Shown here: piece by piece, positions 16,662-23,385 of the stretch
How the letters are laid out: each line of letters begins with the position of its first letter
Numbering within the stretch: position 1 is the stretch's first letter
DNA from: an uncultured Alphaproteobacteria bacterium
GTDB taxonomy: Bacteria > Pseudomonadota > Alphaproteobacteria > CAAHEQ01 > UBA3637
Length of the DNA stretch: 30,241 bases
Direction of reading: 5' to 3'
NCBI GenBank assembly: GCA_937888725.1
Contig: CALARE010000091.1
Location: 1 to 30,241, forward strand
Notes under the pieces: generated by a model
Seen by the model: the letters and a program-made list of their open reading frames with translations, nothing else
What the model was told of the DNA's origin: nothing
Database searches by the model: none
Made by a program: the position numbers and the translations under genes

Positions 16662-16675
16662 AGTTGTTTTTACAA

Positions 16676-16705
16676 AATAAAAAAGGTGTCGAAATCAACA
16701 CCTTT
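16676..16705 (-). terminator. Terminator of the AAA_14/DUF4143 gene
   Basis: On the minus strand AAAGGTGT (16705-16698) pairs with ACACCTTT (16689-16682) and is followed by TTTTTATTTTG. It begins 10 bases after the stop codon. The stem core GGTGT is shared with the dps and autotransporter terminators. Confidence 0.8.
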
Positions 16706-16714
16706 GAAAGTATT

Positions 16715-17905
16715 TTATTTTGAAATAAGCCAATTTAATACATTAAGACGTTTAATGCCGTTATAATCTCCATCTGGCAAGTAATCTAATGTCAAAAGAT
16801 ATTTAGGATAATGATCCCTTATACTTTGAAGCGGTTTTAATTCACGTGCTAAAACAGCTTCATCCATAACAGTTTGTGATACTTGATAATAAGATGTACC
16901 ATCTTGATTGATTGCCACAAAATCCACTTCTGTATCAGCTAGCTTACCAACAAAAACTCTGTATCCTCGCCTGAGCAATTCTAAATAAACGATATTTTCA
17001 AGCAAATGCCCCGTATCCGTACCACGTTTACCTAACAAAGCGTATCTGATACCCGTATCAACAGGATAGTATTTATCACCACTTTGTAAATATTTTTTTC
17101 CTTTTATATCATAACGGGAAACAGCATACAAAACAAAACTCTCAGTTAATGCTGTAATATATTTTTCCACGGTTTGAGGTGTTATTTTATAGCCTGCTGA
17201 TGTCATAGTATCACTTATTTTTTTTATTGAAATGATATTTCCCGTTGTATCAAAGATAAATTTTAAAATTCTAAGTACATCAGAGGCATCACTTATTTTA
17301 TGTCTAGTCAAAACATCCTTAACAACAATAGAATTTAAGATATCAGACAAATAGTTCCATATCGAAGCATCGTCATCCATTTGCAATATATATGGGAATG
17401 ATCCATATTCCAAATAACGAGCATATTCTTCCTGTAAATTTGGTTTTTCTTTTGATGAAATAAATTCCTTAAACGATAAAGGCAACATTTTGATTTCAAC
17501 ATAGCGTCCCGATAATAACGTTGCCAATTCTCCAGATAATAAGAAAGCATTAGAACCAGTAATATAGATATCAAATCCTTCTTGAATATATAAACTATCT
17601 ACCGCTTTTTGAAATTCTGATACATTTTGAATTTCATCCAAAAATATATAATTTTTTTTGCCTTTTTGAGCGTTTTTCATTACATAATCATATAATTTTT
17701 TGGGTTCTAGCAAATCACTAAAAGCCATATCCTCAAAATTAATGGATTGAATTTGTTTTTCTGAAACGCCTTCTTTTTTTAGGTGTTCTTGAAATAACCG
17801 AAAGAGTGTAGATTTACCACAACGCCGTACTCCAGTTACTACTTTTATTAACTGTTTGTCTTTAAAAGCAATTAGCTTATTTAAGTACTCTGTTCTTTCT
17901 ATCAT
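16715..17905 (-). CDS. AAA_14/DUF4143 family ATPase
   Basis: A 396-residue ATP-binding protein of a very widespread, often horizontally moved family whose cellular role is not firmly known. The N-terminal AAA_14 domain has Walker A GVRRCGKST at residues 25-33, Walker B YIFLDEIQ at 86-93 and a sensor region DIYITGSNAFLLSGEL. The family phrase LSGRYVEIKMLPLSFKEF follows. The C-terminal DUF4143 part has a winged-helix-like region (about 205-260) and a PD-(D/E)XK-like stretch GHLLENIVYLELLRRGY with ADTEVDF, as is usual. AGGAGG lies 5 bases before the ATG. It sits beside the repeated tRNA end, a typical accessory position, and is intact. Confidence 0.9.
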   Translation of the reverse strand: MIERTEYLNKLIAFKDKQLIKVVTGVRRCGKSTLFRLFQEHLKKEGVSEKQIQSINFEDMAFSDLLEPKKLYDYVMKNAQKGKKNYIFLDEIQNVSEFQKAVDSLYIQEGFDIYITGSNAFLLSGELATLLSGRYVEIKMLPLSFKEFISSKEKPNLQEEYARYLEYGSFPYILQMDDDASIWNYLSDILNSIVVKDVLTRHKISDASDVLRILKFIFDTTGNIISIKKISDTMTSAGYKITPQTVEKYITALTESFVLYAVSRYDIKGKKYLQSGDKYYPVDTGIRYALLGKRGTDTGHLLENIVYLELLRRGYRVFVGKLADTEVDFVAINQDGTSYYQVSQTVMDEAVLARELKPLQSIRDHYPKYLLTLDYLPDGDYNGIKRLNVLNWLISK

Positions 17906-17936
17906 AAAAACCTCCTTGTTATTATTTTATAATATA

Positions 17937-17996
17937 GTATAAATTTTTATAAAAATCAATAAAAATTTTAATTACATCATAAATTTTTATAATTTG
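17937..17996. repeat. A/T-only repeats upstream of the AAA_14 gene
   Basis: ATAAATTTTTATAA occurs twice (near 17940 and 17981), with ATAAAAATTTTA between them in nearly inverted form. They fall where the promoter of the minus-strand ATPase should lie and might be an operator, but in such A/T-rich DNA chance is a fair alternative. Confidence 0.3.
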
Positions 17997-18032
17997 ATTC
18001 AAAAAAAATAGATGTTAGTTTACTGTTTATAA

Positions 18033-18146
18033 TTTATCCTTCGGCAGTTTGAGATTTTTTTACTCCATGATTTTGAATTGGTAAAACAAGATGTTTTGCC
18101 ATTTGTAGCTGATAAATCAAAGTTAGAATTATTTAGAAATACTTAG
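18033..18146 (+). pseudogene. Remnant of a protein-coding C-terminus (possibly AbiEii-like)
   Basis: An open stretch of 37 codons without a start ends at TAG 18144-18146. It reads in part FELVKQDVLPFVADKSKLEL, which has the composition of a real protein rather than of random A/T-rich DNA. The DV-x-PF-(V/L) pattern near a C-terminus reminds me of nucleotidyltransferase AbiEii/AbiGii-type toxins, but this match is from memory and weak. A TAA stop lies directly upstream in frame at 18030-18032. With the repeat at the tRNA end it suggests a decayed accessory region. Confidence 0.35.
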
Positions 18147-18204
18147 CAATAAATCTATAAAAAAATAAAAAAGGCCATCTTTTTGAAATCGCATAACGTT
18201 TCAT
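18133..18204 (-). CDS. Possible 23-residue basic, aromatic peptide or a gene-start remnant
   Basis: ATG 18204 is preceded at good distance by AAAGGAGG, a strong ribosome site. The frame begins MKRYAISKRWPFLFF and stops at 18133 after 23 residues. It may be the surviving start of a lost gene, a small membrane-active peptide, or chance. The ribosome site lies inside the imperfect hairpin at 18168-18216. Confidence 0.3.
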   Translation of the reverse strand: MKRYAISKRWPFLFFYRFIAKYF

Positions 18205-18217
18205 AAAAGACCTCCTT
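18168..18217. repeat. Long imperfect inverted repeat in the 17906-18394 gap
   Basis: AAAGG-CCA-TCTTTTTGAAA on the left is matched by TTTCATAAAAGA-CCT-CCTTT on the right around a 10-base centre, giving about 16 paired bases with one 3-by-3 internal loop and a 2-base bulge. This is the main structure in the 489-base gap. The rest of the gap holds the coding remnant and a promoter-like region before 18395. Confidence 0.45.
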
Positions 18218-18325
18218 TACTCACAAATCCAAACGGCTTTCAAATAAAATTTTACATTTTTTCAAATGAGGTTAGGCAAAACACACTATTTTTCCGACAA
18301 TATATTAGCAAGTCCTATTAAAAAA

Positions 18326-18356
18326 TTTTTACTTGCTATTTACACAAAAGTATGAT
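18326..18356 (+). promoter_or_regulatory. Candidate promoter of the thioredoxin-fold lipoprotein gene
   Basis: TTTACT, a 17-base spacer and TATGAT (5 of 6) lie about 40 bases before the GTG start codon. Confidence 0.4.
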
Positions 18357-18394
18357 AAATATGCCATTCCATAAGAAAAATAAGGAGCATTTTC

Positions 18395-18772
18395 GTGAAA
18401 AAAATATATTCATTTTTAAAATTATGTGTTGTTTTGTTGGGTTTAGTCGCTGGATGTTTTAGCATTAATGCTTGTCAGAAAAAAGAAACCTTTAAACAAA
18501 ACACGGTTTACCTTTTTTGGCAAGATGGATGCATCCATTGTCATGAGGCATTGGCACATATTCAACAAAAACATCCAAATATGAATATTGAAATGCTGAA
18601 TATTGCACAGGCAGAGGCACGACAAAAGCTTATCCAAGCGGTGAAAGAGTTTAATTTGTCCAATCAAATTGGAACACCCCTTTTTGTGATGGATAAAGAG
18701 GTTTTAATCGGTTGGTCCAGTGCTACACGACAAAAGTTTGACGCAAAAGCTCCTTTATTTCAAAAAAAATAG
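18395..18772 (+). CDS. Thioredoxin/glutaredoxin-fold lipoprotein
   Basis: A 125-residue protein translated from GTG with AAGGAG 8 bases upstream. Residues 1-20 are a lipoprotein signal; the likely lipobox is V18-A19-G20-C21 (a second candidate, ending at C27, has a poor fit). A short thioredoxin-like domain follows: VYLFWQDGCIHCHEA with the CIHC active-site pair at C46 and C49, and IGTPLFVMDKEVLIGW, which has the usual cis-proline T-P. It is likely membrane-anchored in the periplasm and handles thiol-disulfide exchange. CIHC is not the CPHC of DsbA or the CGPC of thioredoxin; CxHC with a fairly reduced loop could favour reduction or isomerisation (inference). No Dsb gene is near. Confidence 0.8.
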   Translation: MKKIYSFLKLCVVLLGLVAGCFSINACQKKETFKQNTVYLFWQDGCIHCHEALAHIQQKHPNMNIEMLNIAQAEARQKLIQAVKEFNLSNQIGTPLFVMDKEVLIGWSSATRQKFDAKAPLFQKK

Positions 18773-18796
18773 GGGAAACCCCTTGAATTTTATTAT
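18771..18796 (+). terminator. Weak terminator after the lipoprotein gene
   Basis: AGGGG-AAA-CCCCT, a 5-bp stem that overlaps the stop codon, followed by the broken T run TGAATTTTATT. Some read-through is likely. Confidence 0.5.
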
Positions 18797-18858
18797 TTAA
18801 AATATCACATAACAGATAGCCATTTATTTGAGCTAGATGTTTTTTTGTAAAAAAGTGC

Positions 18859-18888
18859 TTGACAGTATCCCATTGTTCATGTAACAAT
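18859..18888 (+). promoter_or_regulatory. Promoter of the pseudopilin gene with an overlapping palindrome
   Basis: Perfect TTGACA (18859-18864) with AACAAT at 18-base spacing as a 4-of-6 -10 box. The palindrome ATTGTT-CATGT-AACAAT (18872-18888) covers the spacer and -10, where a repressor would block the promoter. The start would be near 18896, giving a leader of about 119 bases. Confidence 0.65.
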
Positions 18889-18892
18889 AATA

Positions 18893-19014
18893 TTTAGGAG
18901 GGGAAAATTCTCTTTCTAAGATGTGGGGGACAAGCTAGAAGGTAAAGCTCCTGTATCTTTAGGGTTCCACTCCGTGAGTGGGATAAAGTTTAATTATTAT
19001 AAGGAGACTATACT
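18893..19014 (+). ncRNA. Structured leader of the pseudopilin mRNA (cis-regulatory candidate)
   Basis: Visible elements in order: AGGAGGGG near the 5' end; CTTTCTA paired with TAGAAGG (7 bp) enclosing a GGGGG loop; TAAAG paired with CTTTA around a loop with CTCCT; a stem of up to 9 bp, GTTCCACTC-CGT-GAGTGGGAT; then AAGGAG, the ribosome site of the pseudopilin at 19015. CTCCT is fully complementary to AGGAG both at the 5' end and at the ribosome site, so alternate pairings could switch translation. I recognise no known riboswitch class here. Confidence 0.45.
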
Positions 19015-19482
19015 ATGAAAAAACAAGAATCAGGTCGTTCAATGGTTGAAATGCTCGGCGTTTTGGCTATTATCGGTGTTTTATCAATCGGCGGTATCGC
19101 TGGTTATATGTTGTCAATGAACCGTTTCCGTGCAAACGATTTAATTGATAAAGCTTCAAAATTTGCAACATTGGCTTATTCAACAAAACAATCAATGGAA
19201 GCACAAGGGAATACATTTGACCCTGCTAACTTCACATGGGAAAAAGCAAAAATTGGCACTCTTGGCACCAATGAAGCTATCGCTCTTGCAAGTTCAAGTA
19301 CATTTACAGATAAAAAGAATACTGAAGGAAAAGTTATTGGTGCTGATGTATCAGTAACAATTACTTTCCCATCAGAAGCTGTTTGTGATACTGCTGTTTC
19401 CATTACAGGTACAACATCGACATGTACATCTGCTGGTGAAGGTAAAGGATACAGCCTTACACTCGCATTCACACAAAGCTAA
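19015..19482 (+). CDS. Type IV pilin-like (pseudopilin) protein
   Basis: A 155-residue protein with a class III signal: MKKQESG followed by R-S-M-V-E, so prepilin peptidase would cut after G7 and leave Glu at +5. The following stretch, MLGVLAIIGVLSIGGIAGYM, is the hydrophobic helix that packs into pilus cores. The rest is a small globular domain rich in Thr, Ser and Ala, with two cysteines (C124 and C137) near the end that could form the disulfide loop of minor pilins. No pilus ATPase, peptidase or platform gene lies in the window, so the assembly machine must be elsewhere. The promoter and leader suggest strong, regulated expression. A clean terminator follows. Confidence 0.85.
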   Translation: MKKQESGRSMVEMLGVLAIIGVLSIGGIAGYMLSMNRFRANDLIDKASKFATLAYSTKQSMEAQGNTFDPANFTWEKAKIGTLGTNEAIALASSSTFTDKKNTEGKVIGADVSVTITFPSEAVCDTAVSITGTTSTCTSAGEGKGYSLTLAFTQS

Positions 19483-19501
19483 TTTGTTGATTGTGCAAAA
19501 G

Positions 19502-19531
19502 AAAAAGGATAGCGTTTGCTATCCTTTTTTT
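19502..19531 (+). terminator. Terminator of the pseudopilin gene
   Basis: AAAAAGGATAGC-GTTT-GCTATCCTTTTTTT: a 12-bp perfect stem with a 4-base loop and a T tract, about 20 bases after the stop codon. Confidence 0.93.
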
Positions 19532-19590
19532 ATATCTCCAATAAAAAAATAAAACATCAATAAAAAATGCCCTCCAAACAGATGTGCTCT

Positions 19591-20829
19591 CTATTCAATG
19601 ATGGATTTGATGTATTCCAGTGAGATAGGTGCTTTTATAGCAATTACATCATTTGTGTTCAGCGAACCTGCAACAAAATTTTGTCCATCAAATGAAAAAT
19701 AAAGCACCCCTTCTTTATATGGGACAACTTGATAATTAACCTCTTTTGATAGAATAAAAGGCTTTTTAACAATAAAAAGATAATCCAAGCTCTTAAAATC
19801 AACTTCTCCAAGTTCATTTTTAGTGAAATATTTTTTCCGATCAAATGGCAAAAAATGTTTGTTAAAGCTTTTTTCACTCGCCACATTATGATTATCACTC
19901 AAAAAAACAATAGCGATGTCCGCTTTTTCTTTCATCCGAATCCAATCATTTGGAACAACATCTTTTGTATCTTCATAAGCTTGTTTATTTGTTAACCAAA
20001 CACGTGGAGCAATCACCATTTTATTGGGATTTTCATTTAACCAAGCTCCCCACCATGAAAATGTCGAATTTGCAATAATATGGTGTTTACACAAGCTCAT
20101 CAGACGCATATCGTTTGCAGCTACACCCCTCCGATTATTTTCGACAACTCTATGCTCATATTGAACTTTTAGATTATTTTTAACCCATTCAGTATCATCT
20201 GAAAAAATATAAAAATATGGGTTTTTGACTTTTGATGCCATATAATCCATTGCTAACAAATAATAATGATTTGATAATAAATCATTCTTTGCATGCTTAA
20301 AATAATCACCGCGACGGATATGTACGGAAATAGCGTTTTTATCTTTAATCTCATCGGCTAGTTTTTTGTTTTTACCTTCAAGAGGGACTTTAAATTTAAA
20401 CCTTTTTAAAATATCCGCTCGATATTCTTTGAAAAAAAGTTCATTTTGAAAATAACCATCCAAAAATTGATAACGTGGATTATTAATTTCTTTTGCAAAA
20501 TTATTTTTCATATTTCGTTCACTGTATGATGTATTTGTTGGATGTAATAGATTTTTTATTTTTTCTTCTGGCAAAGAAAACGTTTCAATAAAACGCTCAT
20601 ATCTCCCTGTAATTTTTAATTTTTTATTATGTTTTTGTGTATAAACATAAGCCGCAGCATATTGAAACATATTATTGCCCAAGCCACCTCTGATATTTAT
20701 AACACAGTCATCTTCTTTTATTATTGATATATTGTTTCTATTAACAAACTGTTCTATACCAAAAAAGTTCAAATAAATTGAAAAAAATGAAGCAAGAGAG
20801 ATAAGAAATATTTTTAATTTAATTCGCAT
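19591..20829 (-). CDS. GT11 family alpha-1,2-fucosyltransferase
   Basis: Transfers fucose from GDP-fucose to a galactose O-2 in surface glycans. The 412-residue protein has the GT11 landmarks INIRGGLGNNMFQYA at about 44-58, FLDGYFQNELFF, VHIRRGDY with H170-x-R172-R173, and DMRLMSLCKHHIIANSTFSWWGAWL. Two parts are unusual for bacterial GT11 enzymes: a hydrophobic N-terminal helix (residues 5-25) that should anchor it to the membrane, and about 100 extra residues at the C-terminus beginning near KADIAIVFLSDNHN. I chose ATG 20829; TTG 20832 is also possible. The start lies inside the end of the upstream MFS gene (11-base overlap), so the two are coupled. Confidence 0.92.
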   Translation of the reverse strand: MRIKLKIFLISLASFFSIYLNFFGIEQFVNRNNISIIKEDDCVINIRGGLGNNMFQYAAAYVYTQKHNKKLKITGRYERFIETFSLPEEKIKNLLHPTNTSYSERNMKNNFAKEINNPRYQFLDGYFQNELFFKEYRADILKRFKFKVPLEGKNKKLADEIKDKNAISVHIRRGDYFKHAKNDLLSNHYYLLAMDYMASKVKNPYFYIFSDDTEWVKNNLKVQYEHRVVENNRRGVAANDMRLMSLCKHHIIANSTFSWWGAWLNENPNKMVIAPRVWLTNKQAYEDTKDVVPNDWIRMKEKADIAIVFLSDNHNVASEKSFNKHFLPFDRKKYFTKNELGEVDFKSLDYLFIVKKPFILSKEVNYQVVPYKEGVLYFSFDGQNFVAGSLNTNDVIAIKAPISLEYIKSIIE

Positions 20830-22018
20830 CAACTTTATTAAACCTTTTTAATATAAAAGCAGATGGGAGGAAAAGCAATAAAAACACAACCAAATTTAAC
20901 TGCATTGAATTCCCATCTAATGTAAATTTAGACATAATCAAACAAATAGCTGTCAATAACCTACCAACCATTGAATTTACAGAGGCTGAAAGTGCCCTAT
21001 TTTTTGATGTGCTAATATCATGTATCCGTGCAATCGCACTAATTAACCATGTTACTTGCAATGCAATTGTCAAACAAACAAAAACCAACAATCCTAATGT
21101 TAGGATATAATTTGTTGTTGATGCGGCAAACATCATTGCAAAAAAACTCATAACAAAACCAATATATGTTACCCATCCAAGATTTTTTAATGATATATGA
21201 TTTAAAATATTATGTGCAAAAAACGAACCGCTCGCCCTTGCCATATGATTAAAAAAGAATATAACACCAAATAAAGTAACAGGAACCATCGCCATTTTCA
21301 TCACTGGTTGCATACTCCACATAAAAATTTGATATGCTGCTGTTAAAAATGCGGAATATCCAATTAAAGTTACAAACTCTGGTTTTGAACAGGCGTATTT
21401 AATTGATTTAAATAATGAGAGATATTTTTCACCCAATGTATCTTGTTTTTTTTCAAATTGTTCAATGTCAGGAATAAAGAAAAGCAATAATGTTGAAACA
21501 CTCGCAAAAAGAATTGTTAACAAGATAACTGTATCAGCACCATAAAGTTTAAATAACCATGCCCCACTTAAAGAGGAAATACTTGTCCCCAGTGATATCC
21601 AAAAATAAAGTCTACCATAACGTTTCAACATCGCTGTCGTTTTGTTTTGCGTTTTTAAAAGTTCGTAGATATAAGAATCACCCGTTCCAACAAATGATAC
21701 AATCACAAACGCATACAAAAACTCACCTAAAAAGATTGTCATTTTTGACGGCCAAAAATACAGCAAAACAAATCGTAAAATTAAAACAAGGCCTGAAAAT
21801 ATAAGTATCTTCTTTTTTGAAACTCTGTCAGCAACATATCCCATAGGAACATCAAGCAATAAACAGGTTAAAGAGCTTAACCCTTGCAATAAAAAGAAAT
21901 CCCCAAGTGTTATCCCATTATCTGTATAAAACAAATAGAGTACTGGCAACAAAAACAAATGACTTTTTAAAAATACAGATATATTTAAAAGACCTAAAAT
22001 TGATGGTATATTTAACAT
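20819..22018 (-). CDS. Major facilitator superfamily transporter
   Basis: A 399-residue protein with about 12 membrane helices. The early signature LLDVPMGYVADRVSKKKILIF is the MFS motif A (Gly-x-x-x-Asp-x-x-x-x-Lys/Arg) between helices 2 and 3. The N-terminus lacks a signal peptide. The substrate is not clear: the general look resembles drug or sugar exporters of the MFS_1 type. Its last codons overlap the start of the fucosyltransferase gene, a tight pairing that suggests a shared pathway, perhaps handling of a glycan or a nucleotide-sugar related compound (inference). It is divergent from the TraX gene across a 95-base gap. Confidence 0.85.
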   Translation of the reverse strand: MLNIPSILGLLNISVFLKSHLFLLPVLYLFYTDNGITLGDFFLLQGLSSLTCLLLDVPMGYVADRVSKKKILIFSGLVLILRFVLLYFWPSKMTIFLGEFLYAFVIVSFVGTGDSYIYELLKTQNKTTAMLKRYGRLYFWISLGTSISSLSGAWLFKLYGADTVILLTILFASVSTLLLFFIPDIEQFEKKQDTLGEKYLSLFKSIKYACSKPEFVTLIGYSAFLTAAYQIFMWSMQPVMKMAMVPVTLFGVIFFFNHMARASGSFFAHNILNHISLKNLGWVTYIGFVMSFFAMMFAASTTNYILTLGLLVFVCLTIALQVTWLISAIARIHDISTSKNRALSASVNSMVGRLLTAICLIMSKFTLDGNSMQLNLVVFLLLFLPSAFILKRFNKVDAN

Positions 22019-22113
22019 AAGAACCCCTTTTTTACGGTTAAGAATACATATAAAATTTTATTTTTGCAAGCAATATTCTTGAAATAGAAAGATAAATCAT
22101 GTAATATTCAAAC

Positions 22114-22848
22114 ATGACTTATTTAAAAACAATACCATTTATCAATCATATTAATTTTGATATCTTAAAATTAATTGCCCTTGTTGCCATGACCCTTGAC
22201 CATATTGGTAATGTTTTATTCCCAGGGGAACATCTTTTTTTACGCTATATTGGCAGAATGGCTTTTCCAATATTTGCTTTTTTAATTGCAACACACCTAA
22301 CACATAATGAAAATTTTAAAAAATATATTTTAAGGTTGATCCCTTTTGCTATTATCACTTCTTTAATTATTATTCCTTTTGAAATAAGTTATGATAAACC
22401 ATTTAAATTAAATATCTTATGGACATTTTTAATATCCATTTGTGGTGTTTATTCCTTCAAGTGCATAAAAAAAGAAAATTTACCCCAAATAATTGCATAC
22501 TTCTTTTATTTTATGACATTTTTATTTATGTATTGTTTGTCTTTAATATCTGATTATTATTTTAATGGCGTGTGTTTTATTTTGGTGCTTTATATCTATT
22601 TAAAAACAAAAAAAGTAATTCCATTATTGGGCGTCTTATTCCTTTCTTTTTTATTAAATACAAAAGGATATGCCAACCACCCAACTGAAGTAATCATAAT
22701 GAGTTGTATTGGATTTTTAACAACACTATTCTTGTTAACCCTTAAATTTAATAAACCACAAAGGCGTTTTTTAAAACCCTGGTGGCTTGTTTATAGCTAT
22801 TTCCCATTACATCTTGTCATACTCTATATGATACGTACATATATGTAA
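22114..22848 (+). CDS. TraX family membrane protein
   Basis: A 244-residue membrane protein of about eight helices with the conserved TraX core FDILKLIALVAMTLDHIGNV and RYIGRMAFPIFAFLIATHLT. TraX of F plasmids N-acetylates pilin; chromosomal relatives, like this one, sit outside transfer regions and probably acylate other envelope molecules such as glycans or proteins. Near it are an MFS transporter and a fucosyltransferase, and a pseudopilin is 2.6 kb away, so either pilin or glycan acetylation is plausible but not shown. No transfer genes are nearby. Confidence 0.87.
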   Translation: MTYLKTIPFINHINFDILKLIALVAMTLDHIGNVLFPGEHLFLRYIGRMAFPIFAFLIATHLTHNENFKKYILRLIPFAIITSLIIIPFEISYDKPFKLNILWTFLISICGVYSFKCIKKENLPQIIAYFFYFMTFLFMYCLSLISDYYFNGVCFILVLYIYLKTKKVIPLLGVLFLSFLLNTKGYANHPTEVIIMSCIGFLTTLFLLTLKFNKPQRRFLKPWWLVYSYFPLHLVILYMIRTYM

Positions 22849-22858
22849 AGACAACGGG

Positions 22859-23080
22859 CTAGTTTGCTGTTTTATTTGCCTCATTTGTTACTGTTTGATT
22901 TACCTCATTGGTTGTTTTCTTTTTCTTTTTAAGCGTAGAACCAAGAGGTGAACTTTTTTCAGAACCGTGAACCAAAGTATCTTTAATTTTTGAAGAAAAT
23001 TTAAAAGCATACGCTTCTGATGAAGAAAATAAAAATACAGACAAAACAATTGCTAAAATTAAAATAACAGATTTTTTCAT
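22859..23080 (-). CDS. Small secreted lysine/threonine/asparagine-rich protein
   Basis: A 73-residue protein with start ATG 23080, chosen because GGAGGGAG lies just upstream; an ATG at 23092 would overlap that site. A signal peptide (KKSVILILAIVLSVFLF) ends at AYA before FKF at residue 25-26. The mature part of about 48 residues has a basic patch LKKKKKTTNE and a short repeat-like tail TNEVNQTVTNEANKTAN, which suggests a flexible exported peptide. I know no family for it. It runs toward the TraX gene, with 10 bases between the two stops. Confidence 0.6.
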   Translation of the reverse strand: MKKSVILILAIVLSVFLFSSSEAYAFKFSSKIKDTLVHGSEKSSPLGSTLKKKKKTTNEVNQTVTNEANKTAN

Positions 23081-23177
23081 ATCTCCCTCCATTATAAAAC
23101 CCTATTCATTATTATAACATATTATACAAAAAACATCAATTAGAAATAAAATATTTTGTTGCTTAATAAAAAAACAC

Positions 23178-23320
23178 ATTAAATTCAAGCATGAACACCC
23201 CCATTCACAAAGAGCATATCATTTTAAGTCGAGCTTTAAATTGTTATGCTCTCCCCATTCACATAAAAATGTATTATTTTAAATCAAGCTTTGTTTGGAC
23301 ATGAACCTCCCCCTGCTCAC
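23178..23320. repeat. Three degenerate tandem repeats of about 50 bases
   Basis: Copies at 23178-23208, 23221-23262 and 23276-23320 share the order (A)TTTTAA(A/G)TC(A/G)AGC(TTT) then CCCC(A/T)xxTCAC, with 12-13 bases between copies. Read on the minus strand, the three copies encode similar peptides (EQGEVHVQTKLDLK-stop, EWGEHNNLKLDLK-stop, EWGCSCLNLM), so they could be copies of a gene end. The last copy ends in CCTGC-TCAC-GCAGG, a 5-bp hairpin. The rest of the gap is plain. Confidence 0.55.
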
Positions 23321-23346
23321 GCAGGTAGTGTTACGTTCGATGCCAT

Positions 23347-23370
23347 AAAAAAAACCCCTTGCGGGGCTTT
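23347..23370 (-). terminator. Terminator of rpmJ
   Basis: On the minus strand AAAAAGCCCC-GCAA-GGGGTTTTTTTT, 20 bases after the L36 stop. GCAA is a stable tetraloop. Confidence 0.93.
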
Positions 23371-23385
23371 TTAAAACTTTAAGCA

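Noticed and set aside
16394..16723. Open frame on plus running through the tRNA-Arg gene and its repeat
   Set aside because: It is the open reading of a tRNA and its repeat, has no ribosome site, and includes the terminators; a chance frame.
17937..17996. Insertion sequence ends upstream of the AAA_14 gene
   Set aside because: The repeats are pure A/T, lack target-site duplications and no transposase is near.
22114..22848. Sign of a conjugative element
   Set aside because: No relaxase, type IV secretion or other transfer gene is in the window, and TraX relatives are common on chromosomes.
23178..23320. A short CRISPR array
   Set aside because: Only three unequal, diverged copies, with 12-13-base gaps instead of spacers of about 30 bases, and no cas gene.
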